A stretch of DNA of 64,000 bases. It comes from Gallaecimonas mangrovi. Lineage in GTDB: Bacteria; Pseudomonadota; Gammaproteobacteria; Enterobacterales; Gallaecimonadaceae. The notes beneath the pieces were generated by a model, which was given only the letters and a program-made list of their open reading frames with translations, ran no database searches and had not been told where the DNA came from. The translations under genes and the position numbers were made by a program. Of this stretch, positions 15,270-23,397 are shown piece by piece (the stretch's first letter is position 1; every line of letters starts with the position of its first letter). The stretch covers positions 2,673,501-2,737,500 of the forward strand of contig NZ_CP031416.1 of assembly GCF_003367375.1 (NCBI RefSeq), given 5' to 3'.

Positions 15270-16361
15270 ATGGGATTCAAATGTGGCATTGTGGGCCTGC
15301 CTAACGTCGGCAAATCCACCCTGTTTAATGCGCTGACAAAGGCCGGTATTGAAGCCGCCAACTTCCCCTTTTGCACCATTGAACCCAACACTGGCGTTGT
15401 GCCGGTACCCGATGTTCGCCTCAATAAACTGGCGGAAATCGTTAACCCCCAGCGGGTGCTGCCCACCACCATGGAATTTGTGGATATCGCAGGCCTGGTT
15501 GAAGGCGCTTCCAAAGGCGAAGGCCTTGGCAATAAATTCCTGGCCAACATTCGCGAAACCGACGCTATTGCCCACGTGGTGCGCTGCTTTGAGAACGACA
15601 ACATCGTGCACGTTTCTGGCAAGGTAAACCCGCAAGAAGATATCGACGTTATCAACACCGAGTTGGTACTGGCCGATATGGAAGCGGTTGACCGCGCCCT
15701 GACCCGGGTTCAGAAAAAAGCCAAGGGCGGCGATAAAGACGCCAAGGCCGAACAAGAAGTGTTGCTGAAAATTCAGCCGCATTTGGAAGCCGGTAAAATG
15801 CTACGTGCCGCTGGCCTTTCTAGCGACGAAAAGGCCGCCATTGGCTACCAGAACTACTTAACCGGCAAACCCACCATGTACATTGCCAACGTCAATGAAG
15901 ACGGCTTTGAAAATAACCCCTACCTTGATCAGGTGCGGGCCATTGCCGCCGACGAAGACGCCATTGTGGTGCCGGTTTGCGCGGCGGTGGAATCTGACAT
16001 TGCCGAGCTGGACGATGAAGAGCGGGACCTGTTCATGGCAGAGCTTGGCCTTGAAGAGCCGGGCCTTAACCGGGTTATTCGCGCCGGTTACGAGCTTTTG
16101 AACCTGCACACCTACTTCACCGCTGGCGTAAAAGAAGTGCGCGCCTGGACCATTAAAATCAACTCTACTGCCCCGCAAGCGGCCGGTAAAATTCACACCG
16201 ACTTCGAAAAAGGCTTTATCCGCGCCGAAGTGGTGGGTTACGACGATTTTGTGGCCAATAACGGTGAGCAAGGTGCCAAAGAAGCCGGTAAATGGCGCCT
16301 GGAAGGTAAAGATTACATCGTCAAAGATGGCGACGTTGTTCACTTCCGTTTTAACGTCTAA
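15270..16361 (+). CDS. ychF: Ribosome-associated ATPase YchF/EngD
   Basis: Obg-family P-loop protein of 363 residues that prefers ATP to GTP and is linked to oxidative-stress response. The P-loop GLPNVGKST is at residues 9-17, switch II/Walker B at [17 protein letters not shown] (about 74), an altered NKxD as NVNED (about 210), and the C-terminal TGS-like domain contains the conserved [13 protein letters not shown]. It follows pth after 17 bases in the conserved pth-ychF pair and ends at a strong terminator. Confidence 0.97.
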   Translation: MGFKCGIVGLPNVGKSTLFNALTKAGIEAANFPFCTIEPNTGVVPVPDVRLNKLAEIVNPQRVLPTTMEFVDIAGLVEGASKGEGLGNKFLANIRETDAIAHVVRCFENDNIVHVSGKVNPQEDIDVINTELVLADMEAVDRALTRVQKKAKGGDKDAKAEQEVLLKIQPHLEAGKMLRAAGLSSDEKAAIGYQNYLTGKPTMYIANVNEDGFENNPYLDQVRAIAADEDAIVVPVCAAVESDIAELDDEERDLFMAELGLEEPGLNRVIRAGYELLNLHTYFTAGVKEVRAWTIKINSTAPQAAGKIHTDFEKGFIRAEVVGYDDFVANNGEQGAKEAGKWRLEGKDYIVKDGDVVHFRFNV

Positions 16362-16374
16362 TAAGGCGTTAATC

Positions 16375-16403
16375 CAAAAAGCCGCCCCAGGGCGGCTTTT
16401 TTA
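16375..16403 (+). terminator. Intrinsic terminator after ychF
   Basis: AAAAAGCCGCCC paired with GGGCGGCTTTTTT; ends the rplY-pth-ychF operon. Confidence 0.92.
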
Positions 16404-16478
16404 TTGCCTTGATTCTCAATGCTTTTTAAAGGCAGACTCGCATTTTGTACGTAAAACCGCAGCAGGGACGACGGCGCA

Positions 16479-17039
16479 ATGAACTGGCAGGAAAAAGCCG
16501 CAGCCTGGGCCATCACACTGGTGGCATTTGGCCTTTTTGTTTATATCACCTCTTTTATTGATGACTTTATTCTTAGCATCAAAATGGCTGCCGCCTTCAA
16601 GTGGCTGGCCCTGGCGTTAACCTTGGCAATAAGCCTGCCGTTTGCCATTAGGCTTTATCGCGCGCGCCACAGCATCAAACAAAAAGGCAGCGAGCCTTGG
16701 GGCCTGGCACTGCTGCTAACCCTAGCGGCCATCGGCTGCTACTTTTTGCTGCTATGCGCAGTGCTAACCCTGCTCTGCTACCCTCTGCACCTGGCCTTTG
16801 GCCACGCTAGCCACCAGCAGTTTTGTGCAGTAAGCAGCTCCCACGGCGGCCCCAAAGACATTTGCGGCTCATCCTTAACCCTGGAAAATGCCAATTTCTA
16901 CGGCAGCTTTTGCCATGTCGACAGCACACTTCGCCACCAAGCGGCTGGGCATTTACTGAATATCACCGGCACCCGCTCACTGTTTGGCTTTTCCGGCAGC
17001 CATATAGAGGTAACAGCAACCTATTGCGCCCAAGACTAA
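16479..17039 (+). CDS. Hypothetical membrane protein (186 aa)
   Basis: Three predicted transmembrane segments (about residues 10-30, 38-57 and 76-105), then a Cys-containing C-terminal domain of about 80 residues (Cys at HQQFCAVSS, DICGSS, GSFCHVDS, TYCAQD), probably exported and able to form two disulfides. I do not recognise the family. It is flanked by terminators on both sides, so it is a single-gene unit. The ATG has a weak ribosome site (CAGGGACGACGGCGCA). Real coding is supported by codon use and the structured membrane pattern, not by homology. Confidence 0.6.
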   Translation: MNWQEKAAAWAITLVAFGLFVYITSFIDDFILSIKMAAAFKWLALALTLAISLPFAIRLYRARHSIKQKGSEPWGLALLLTLAAIGCYFLLLCAVLTLLCYPLHLAFGHASHQQFCAVSSSHGGPKDICGSSLTLENANFYGSFCHVDSTLRHQAAGHLLNITGTRSLFGFSGSHIEVTATYCAQD

Positions 17040-17067
17040 AAAGCCGCCCCAAGGGCGGCTTTTTTAT
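17037..17067. terminator. Bidirectional intrinsic terminator
   Basis: AAAAAGCCGCCC-CAA-GGGCGGCTTTTTT has A and T runs on both sides; it closes the rightward membrane-protein gene and the leftward PepSY operon, whose last stop codon lies inside it. Confidence 0.9.
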
Positions 17068-18626
17068 CCCCAAACACTGTCTGGTTGCTGGCGGCGCTTT
17101 GCGATTTTGGCCAGCCAGAACAGTAAAGCAGCAGCAACAAGCACGGTTGCATCCACACTGGCGGTGGCTAACGTATTAGCAGGCCAGCTATAACCACTAA
17201 TGGCCGCCAACAGCGAGCTTAGCGGCACCGCCAGGGCTAACAGCGCCGTGCTGTTAAGCAAAATGGGGTTGCTGGCGGCACCTTTTACCAGGCTAAAAGC
17301 CACAAAACCAAGAAACAGCAGGTAATAGACACCCAAATACCAGTCGTTGATGTTAGCAACCCAGGCTTGCAACCATTTCCCCGCCAACATGGCGCCAGCA
17401 ACACCGGCTACCGAGCCTAAACAGCAACCAACGGTAAGCGCCGCCATTACCCGGCTAGCCAGGCTTTGTTTCGGAATAACGCCGTCTTTTTGCTGGCGCT
17501 TGCGGCGGTTTTCAAGCCATAACAAGTTACCGGTGTAAAACACCCCGGCCCCCGCCAGCCCTAACAGGAAATACACCCATTTGATAACGGGCCCACCAAA
17601 GCTGCCAAAGTGCAGGGTAAAAAAGCTATTGACGGTATTGCCCCAGGCATTACTACTTTCCGGCAAGTAATCACGCATCACCACCTTGCCGCTGTAGGGA
17701 TTAAGACTAACAAAGCCGCCGGTGGCGCCGCGGCTAAAATAGCGGTCGGAATAGGCGCTGGCCCGGACACTGGCACGGGGCGACCCCAGGCCTGAAACGC
17801 TAATAGTGCCCACCTTAAACCCAGCCGCTGCCGCCTGGGTTTTTGCCACCAAGTGGGTTAAAGGTAGCGGTTCGCCGCTTTTATCATGGTGCCCTTTTGG
17901 AAAGCTAAACATGTTTTTTTGGCCGTAGGCGGTGTGCTGCAGGCTGTCGTAGATGATGTCGTGAAAGGCAAATACCACCACCGACAGGCTTATCAACACA
18001 TGAAAGGGAAAGCTGGTGATGCCAAGCAGGTTATGGGTATCAAGCCAAAACCGTTTGTTGCTGCTCTGGCGCAGAGAAAAGAAGTCTTTAACCAGGGTGG
18101 GCAGTAACAGAATAAGGCCCGACACCAACGCCAAAAAATATAAAGCACTGGCCACGCCCATGACCAACACCCCCAGCATTTCATGGCCAAAGCCACCCGG
18201 GATGCCAGCAGTGCGGTGCAGTAAATCCACCAAGGCCGCCAGCTGTGACGGCACGGCCTTGACCACCTGAAATTCGCCCTGTGCATTCAGCCCGGCCACG
18301 GCTTGCTCGGCATTTAAATCCACCCGTCGGCTGGCCGCTGCTTGTGACCAGCTAAGGGTGGCACTGTCGGTGCTACTCAAGTGCAACTCAAAACCGTGGT
18401 TAAGCGCCGGGTATTGCTGGCGCAGCGCTGGCAAACGCTGTTCCAGCTCAAGGAGGGGGAGCGCTTTTAGTTGCTGCGAAGGCGGCGTCGCCCAGTCATC
18501 AATGGCCGGTTTAAACATGGACAAGGCGCCAGCAAAAAAGCCGATAAACAAGACAATGCCCGCGCAAATACCGACCCAGGTATGCAAATCTTTGTATAGC
18601 CGTAATACATTACCGCGGATCTTCAT
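17064..18626 (-). CDS. PepSY-associated transmembrane protein (putative siderophore/iron reductase)
   Basis: 520 residues. The N-terminal helix LHTWVGICAGIVLFIGFFAGALSMF (about residues 12-36) and several later membrane spans, with PepSY-like periplasmic regions between, identify the PepSY-TM family whose members work with TonB receptors to release iron from ferric siderophores at the inner membrane. Conserved His residues in the helices (DLHTW, FWLDTHNLLG, FPFHVL, TLHFGSFGG) could bind heme or metal. The start ATG at 18626 overlaps the upstream gene's stop (ATGA); a slightly earlier ATG (18647) would overlap more. It is the last gene of the iron operon. Confidence 0.8.
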   Translation of the reverse strand: MKIRGNVLRLYKDLHTWVGICAGIVLFIGFFAGALSMFKPAIDDWATPPSQQLKALPLLELEQRLPALRQQYPALNHGFELHLSSTDSATLSWSQAAASRRVDLNAEQAVAGLNAQGEFQVVKAVPSQLAALVDLLHRTAGIPGGFGHEMLGVLVMGVASALYFLALVSGLILLLPTLVKDFFSLRQSSNKRFWLDTHNLLGITSFPFHVLISLSVVVFAFHDIIYDSLQHTAYGQKNMFSFPKGHHDKSGEPLPLTHLVAKTQAAAAGFKVGTISVSGLGSPRASVRASAYSDRYFSRGATGGFVSLNPYSGKVVMRDYLPESSNAWGNTVNSFFTLHFGSFGGPVIKWVYFLLGLAGAGVFYTGNLLWLENRRKRQQKDGVIPKQSLASRVMAALTVGCCLGSVAGVAGAMLAGKWLQAWVANINDWYLGVYYLLFLGFVAFSLVKGAASNPILLNSTALLALAVPLSSLLAAISGYSWPANTLATASVDATVLVAAALLFWLAKIAKRRQQPDSVWG

Positions 18627-18907
18627 AAGCCGTTCTTTAGCCCCCATAACAGGCCATAAACCAGCGCATTAGCCAGCCCCAGCCACAACCACGCCCTAAG
18701 GCCACTTTTAAATAAAAACACCAGGCTGAGCGCCAGCATCCAAAGCGGTGCCACCAGCCACATTACAAATTGCACCTTATTGGCCGCCTCAAGACCGCCG
18801 GGCCCGGCAATAGCGAAAAGACTGCCAAGCCCCAGCGCCAGCAAAAAACCCAGCACCACGCCGGCCAAGCTTTTACTGAGCCAATGGCCAGAGATACGCC
18901 GCGCCAT
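18623..18907 (-). CDS. Small membrane protein (DUF3649-like) of the iron operon
   Basis: 94 residues with three predicted membrane spans (about 15-35, 45-65, 70-90). The pattern KSLAGVVLGFLLALGLGSLFAIAG and a Trp-rich C-terminus recall DUF3649 proteins, which sit beside TonB receptors and PepSY-TM proteins. The biochemical function is not known. It overlaps both neighbours by a few bases, so it is translationally coupled. Confidence 0.7.
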   Translation of the reverse strand: MARRISGHWLSKSLAGVVLGFLLALGLGSLFAIAGPGGLEAANKVQFVMWLVAPLWMLALSLVFLFKSGLRAWLWLGLANALVYGLLWGLKNGL

Positions 18908-19158
18908 TATCGGCTCCTTTTAAAAAGACTGGCCAAGGGGCCAAGGGGCAGGCACAGCATCAACACGCTGCACCAGCTAAAGATGGCGCTGGCCAGACTC
19001 ATTTGGCTGCCAAGCCCGAACAGACTGATCAGCCAAAGCAGATAGCCACACCAACGCCAAACCGCCGGTAGCGCTTTACTGCTCCACTGTTGGTTGGCAC
19101 TGGCTAAATACACCAGGAGGCTGCCGATAAAGAGCAGCGCAACAGAGAAAAGGGTCAT
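18907..19158 (-). CDS. Small membrane protein (DUF3325-like) of the iron operon
   Basis: 83 residues, three predicted membrane spans, beginning MTLFSVALLFIGSLLVYLASANQQW; the segment YLASANQQW resembles the short DUF3325 proteins found next to siderophore receptors. It lies between the TonB receptor (39 bases upstream) and the DUF3649-like gene (one-base overlap). The function is unknown; an accessory role in siderophore-iron handling is inferred from context. Confidence 0.7.
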   Translation of the reverse strand: MTLFSVALLFIGSLLVYLASANQQWSSKALPAVWRWCGYLLWLISLFGLGSQMSLASAIFSWCSVLMLCLPLGPLASLFKRSR

Positions 19159-19197
19159 TATTGGTCCTTGGCCGGCCCAGGCAGCCGGCCGTTAAAT

Positions 19198-21324
19198 TTA
19201 GAAACTCAAGCTGGCGTTTAATGCCACTTCCCGCGGCTGGCCGATGCGCAGCCCTTCGCTGCCATCGGTTGCCCAATATTTTTTGTCGGTGAGGTTGGTA
19301 AGGGTGCCGCGCAGGGTGAGCGGTTTATGCCAAAGCTGGGTTTCATAGCGCAAAGAGGCATCAAACAAGGTGTAATCGGGTAGTTTCCAGTTGTTCTCGG
19401 CATCGAGGTAACGGGCACCGTAATATTTAGCACCGGCGTTTACTGCCAGGCCCGGAATGGCCGGCACCAAGTAACTGAGGCCCAGCGCCGCTTGCCAATT
19501 GGGGGCGGCTTCAACGTCGTTGCCTTGCACGGTGCTGTCAGGGCCGGTGTCGTCGTAGCGGCTATCAAGGTGCATCAGGTTGCTATGCAGCGACCAGGCC
19601 TCGCTAAGCTGTAGCTTGGCGTCAAATTCCACGCCGTCATACAGGCTCTTCCCGTCTTGCACGTAGATATTCTCACTATTGCCGTAGGCGGCGCCTCGCT
19701 CGATGCGGTAGGCCGCGACACTGGCAAACCAGCGTGCGCGTTCCACTTTTGCCCCAAGCTCGTATTGTTTACTTTTTAAGGGGTCGAGCATTTCATCGGC
19801 GTTGGCATAGCTGGAACTGACAATGCCGCCCTCTTCCAAGGCTTCCACGTAGCTGCCGTAGAAGGTGGTGCCCTGCCAGGGCTTAAACATCAGCGCCACG
19901 GTGGGGGTGTTGGCGTTGGTGCTGTATTCCTCACCGCTGCTCAGATAATTAACGCTGTCGTATTGGATATGACGCAGGCCCAGTAACAAGTCCCATTTGC
20001 GGCCAAAGGCCAAGGTGTCAGAGACAAAGGCCGAACGTTGGCGCACGTAATAGCCCTTTTCGTTGTTTTCAACAAATTCAGAGGTATAGCTCTGAGGGTT
20101 GGGGGAATAGAGGTTGTCGTACGTGCTGGGGTCGGACGTGTCGGTTAGCCAGAACACATATTTACTGGGCGTATCGGTACGATAAGAGGTGGTTTTTTGA
20201 TAACTGACACCGCTCACCCATTTGTGGTGCACAGCGCCGGTGTCCAATTCCCCCACCGCCATTAACTGGGCGGTATCAAAGTCGGTGTCAAAGGCTTGGT
20301 CGTACACCCTTACCCGCAGATCGCCGTCGCTGTTTACCAGATAGTTGAGGGTTTTTACCCAGCGGGTATTGTTTTCAGCATGGCTGTAGTCCGCCTTTAT
20401 CTGCCAGTTATCACTGGCCTGCCAGGTCAAACTGGTCATGCCGGTAATGTTTTTGGCGTCTTCAAAGGAGCCTTTGGCCGAGAGGTTGCGGCTGCCATCA
20501 ACAGGTTCTGGCAGCGTGCTGTCACTGCTTAATAGCGACGTAAACATCCATGAGGTGACGTTATCGACGTCTCGGTCGTCATAAATAAGGTCAAGGGTCC
20601 ATTTCAGGCTGTCGGTAAGGTTGGCGTCAAAGGCCAGGGCAGCGGTGTTGCGGCGCACATGGCCGCCGTCGGTATTGGTGTCACCGTCGGCAGCGCTGAC
20701 ATTAGCGCGCAGGCCGTATTTATCACTTTCGCCAAAGCGGGTTCCGGCATCTACATGGGCGCTTAGAATGCTGTCTGAGCGATAGCCCACATCAACACTC
20801 AGCACATCGCCACGGGCCTTTTTGGTGACGTAATTGACAATGCCGCCAGGCGCAGCAAAGCCATACATAAAACCGGTAGCGCCTTTGAGTACATCAATGC
20901 GCTCGAAAATGTCATACGGCATTTCCCCGGAGAAATTCTGAAACGCCAAGCCGTTTAGCTTAAAGCTGTTGGTGTAATCAAGCGCCAGGCCGCGGATGCT
21001 CATATTTGAGCCCCAGTTGTTATAGCCGCCCCCGAGGATGGACACCGACGCATCGCGAGCAAACAGCGTATCTAAATCATTTACCTGCCGCTCTTTTAGT
21101 TCTTGCTCTGAGACGCTGGTAACAGAAAAAGGCGTATTCAAAATGGACCCTTGCCCCAGCACACCGTTATCAACGGTGGTATCAAGCTCATGCAACTGGC
21201 GGCCCAGCACCGTGATTTTTTCGGTGCCTTTTTCGTCTTTACTGTCGCGGTCATCCGCGAGAGCCGGATTGGCCAGTGCCAGTGTGACCAATAAGGCCGA
21301 GTGATAACGGTTGGGGGTGGTCAT
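19198..21324 (-). CDS. TonB-dependent siderophore receptor
   Basis: Outer-membrane ferric-siderophore receptor of 708 residues. Signal peptide about 1-23 (ending NPALA), TonB-box-like EKITVLG at about 33, plug domain about 50-165 (NTPFSVTSVSEQEL, the FMYGFAAPGGIVNYVTKK motif typical of siderophore plugs), then a 22-strand barrel ending in Phe (ALNASLSF). The ATG at 21324 is preceded by AGGGAGA; an in-frame upstream ATG (21363) precedes the signal peptide and is rejected. It is transcribed leftwards from a Fur-box promoter and followed by three membrane proteins in one operon. Which siderophore it takes cannot be told. Confidence 0.93.
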   Translation of the reverse strand: MTTPNRYHSALLVTLALANPALADDRDSKDEKGTEKITVLGRQLHELDTTVDNGVLGQGSILNTPFSVTSVSEQELKERQVNDLDTLFARDASVSILGGGYNNWGSNMSIRGLALDYTNSFKLNGLAFQNFSGEMPYDIFERIDVLKGATGFMYGFAAPGGIVNYVTKKARGDVLSVDVGYRSDSILSAHVDAGTRFGESDKYGLRANVSAADGDTNTDGGHVRRNTAALAFDANLTDSLKWTLDLIYDDRDVDNVTSWMFTSLLSSDSTLPEPVDGSRNLSAKGSFEDAKNITGMTSLTWQASDNWQIKADYSHAENNTRWVKTLNYLVNSDGDLRVRVYDQAFDTDFDTAQLMAVGELDTGAVHHKWVSGVSYQKTTSYRTDTPSKYVFWLTDTSDPSTYDNLYSPNPQSYTSEFVENNEKGYYVRQRSAFVSDTLAFGRKWDLLLGLRHIQYDSVNYLSSGEEYSTNANTPTVALMFKPWQGTTFYGSYVEALEEGGIVSSSYANADEMLDPLKSKQYELGAKVERARWFASVAAYRIERGAAYGNSENIYVQDGKSLYDGVEFDAKLQLSEAWSLHSNLMHLDSRYDDTGPDSTVQGNDVEAAPNWQAALGLSYLVPAIPGLAVNAGAKYYGARYLDAENNWKLPDYTLFDASLRYETQLWHKPLTLRGTLTNLTDKKYWATDGSEGLRIGQPREVALNASLSF

Positions 21325-21385
21325 TGTCTCTCCCTGAGCTGCGTTGTCAGGCCATGGGGCCAACGAGGGAAAGCAAATTTATATA

Positions 21386-21404
21386 AAATGCGAATTATTA
21401 TCAA
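21386..21404 (-). promoter_or_regulatory. Fur box upstream of the TonB receptor
   Basis: The minus strand reads TTGATAATAATTCGCATTT, a good fit to GATAATGATAATCATTATC, overlapping a TTGATA -35-like and TATAAA -10-like pair. It implies iron repression of the whole receptor/PepSY operon. Confidence 0.7.
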
Positions 21405-21485
21405 TAGCGATAAATAGGTAAAACGACAGTTTCATTAACCTTGCTAAATCAAAAAAATAACATTGCGCATTGGCGCTTTAGGCAC

Positions 21486-21512
21486 GAAAAAGGCCGCCAA
21501 AAGGCGGCCTTG
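21486..21512 (-). terminator. Intrinsic terminator after the lipase gene
   Basis: On the minus strand AAGGCCGCC-TTTT-GGCGGCCTTTTTC follows the stop of the DUF2235 gene. Confidence 0.82.
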
Positions 21513-21515
21513 GCA

Positions 21516-23084
21516 TTAAGCAAGGCAATGAACAGTTAGCCGAATACTGCCCTTGTTGTTGCCATAAAGGCTCCAAACATCGTTGGCAAAACAGTAAAAA
21601 TAACCGGGCTTTTGCACCGTTAACGGCGTGTTTTGAAAATCCGGCAACGCCATGGTTTGGTGGGGCGACGGGCTGCCGTCGTTGTGCATGGCAAAAGCGG
21701 CGTCACCGTCATTGGCGATAGCACCAACCATACAAAACCAGGGCAGGCTTTCAATGCGTTTGGTATAGGCCAGATCTGCCGAGTCATTGTGGCTGAGCTT
21801 TTTAAATACCGACTCAAACTTACCGAAAAAACTACTGGCAGCACGGGCCATATCGCCCAGGGTTAATTTGCTGTCTTCGGTGCCGGTCCAGGGGCAGCTG
21901 TCTTTGCCATCAACCCATTCGCCTTCGGCCGAGAAGGTAAACTGCTGCCCTTCCCCGACATAAAGGCCAAGATTGTTCCAACGCTGGTCGGCAAACACAT
22001 CAACGGTGACGCTTTCCCCGGCCTTTAACATGCGGGTTTTCCAGTAGGGCGGATAGGTAATGGGCGACGCCAACTGGCGCTCGATGGCGCTGTCGTGAAA
22101 GGCGGTTTTATTCTCGGTTACCATCCCGGCCACATTGCGTGGCCGTGACCGCAGTTTGGCGAAAATGCCTTTAAAGGAATCGTGCAGCAGGCCGCAGCTA
22201 TCCGGGTGCAGCTGTTCCAGCACCCCAAGGCGAAACATCAAGCCGCACAGGCTGGCTTCTTTTATCATCCACTGCAAGGCGCCGTCGGCAAGGGCTGAGT
22301 CGCTGTAACCGCCGCCAACGTCGCTGTGCACCCCGGGGAACCAAAGCTCTTTGGCATCATTGTGGGTTGCGGCATTGCTCCAATGGGTAACGGTAAAGCA
22401 AGAGCGTTTTTCGTCCATGGCCATGGCATGGCGGCCAGTTTGCACATGGGCGCCGATGGTATCGTCGTAAAAACGCCAATTGTCTTTGTCATCAAAGAGG
22501 TTAAGAAACTCCAGATCATCGGGGATCCCAAGGGCGCCTACCGTGTCCCAAACCCCAACAAAGCGGATGGGTAGCGGCTGGCCTGACTCAAAAAACGCCC
22601 AGTCAGCGCCAACCGACTCAACCAGCGGCGGCGGGTTTTCATTAAAGGATTGGTAGCCGCCGTCGTGGCTTTTATGCACCCTGGCCCAGGCTTCTTGCTC
22701 ACTCAAGCCGGTTAAGTCCAGCAGCCCCAACCCCAAAAACTCGCTCAGGCTACGGGCGGTAAAAGCGCCGCGGCTAAAGCCGAACAGATAAATTTGGTCG
22801 CCCGGTTGATAGTGCTTGGCTATCCAGTAATACGCCGAACACAGGTGGCGGCGGATACCAACCCCCAAGGCACCGCCCAATAGCGGAGCCAATACGCCGC
22901 CCTCGCCACTGATACTGCCTTCACCGCCAACACCGGGGTGGTAATAAATCAGTTGTTCAATATCACCGTCACTGCTGGCGATGGCATTGGATATTTTGTA
23001 GACATTGGTGGGGCAAGGAATGCCGTTTTCTTCCTGCTCGGGGTTATTCCAGGTACCGTCACAACACAATATGAGTCGTTTCAT
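21516..23084 (-). CDS. DUF2235 / Tle1-like alpha/beta hydrolase (phospholipase-type)
   Basis: 522 residues. It opens with KRLILCCDGTWNNP, the DUF2235 hallmark, and has the nucleophile elbow GFSRGA (Ser 104), then VGVWDTVGALG and WFPGVHSDVGGGY (catalytic Asp/His region near 190-270). The family includes Tle1 type VI secretion phospholipase effectors. The C-terminal 170 residues form an extra beta-rich domain that I do not recognise. There is no signal peptide and no vgrG, adaptor or immunity gene adjacent. The start ATG at 23084 follows GGAGGG; an in-frame earlier start is not needed. Confidence 0.8.
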   Translation of the reverse strand: MKRLILCCDGTWNNPEQEENGIPCPTNVYKISNAIASSDGDIEQLIYYHPGVGGEGSISGEGGVLAPLLGGALGVGIRRHLCSAYYWIAKHYQPGDQIYLFGFSRGAFTARSLSEFLGLGLLDLTGLSEQEAWARVHKSHDGGYQSFNENPPPLVESVGADWAFFESGQPLPIRFVGVWDTVGALGIPDDLEFLNLFDDKDNWRFYDDTIGAHVQTGRHAMAMDEKRSCFTVTHWSNAATHNDAKELWFPGVHSDVGGGYSDSALADGALQWMIKEASLCGLMFRLGVLEQLHPDSCGLLHDSFKGIFAKLRSRPRNVAGMVTENKTAFHDSAIERQLASPITYPPYWKTRMLKAGESVTVDVFADQRWNNLGLYVGEGQQFTFSAEGEWVDGKDSCPWTGTEDSKLTLGDMARAASSFFGKFESVFKKLSHNDSADLAYTKRIESLPWFCMVGAIANDGDAAFAMHNDGSPSPHQTMALPDFQNTPLTVQKPGYFYCFANDVWSLYGNNKGSIRLTVHCLA

Positions 23085-23397
23085 GTTTCCCTCCATGGGT
23101 ATCGTTGCGCCCTTGGCGCGGGTTCCATCCAATACCAGCAAATATCCTTGGAAGTACTCAGGTCGTTTAGTTCACTTTTTTCTTAAATTCAATCCTTTAC
23201 TTAACGCTTTGTAACGTTATGGCCCTTTGCTGCTGCTTGCCTTCTATTGTCATAAAAGCAGCACTTTATTCAGACATGCTCTGACTATACTCAGCAAGCT
23301 GCTCAAATATTGACCTAGGTTACAAAACCGGTCTGTTGCCTCACTCACAATACTCAGTTCACGCTTCCTGATTTTTGTTTAAGGAGCTTTTTTCGCC
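23085..23397. other. Intergenic region between the lipase and phaC
   Basis: 313 bases separating two divergent genes; it must hold both promoters. I see no repeats, no RNA gene, and no clear -35/-10 pair that I would commit to. Confidence 0.5.
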
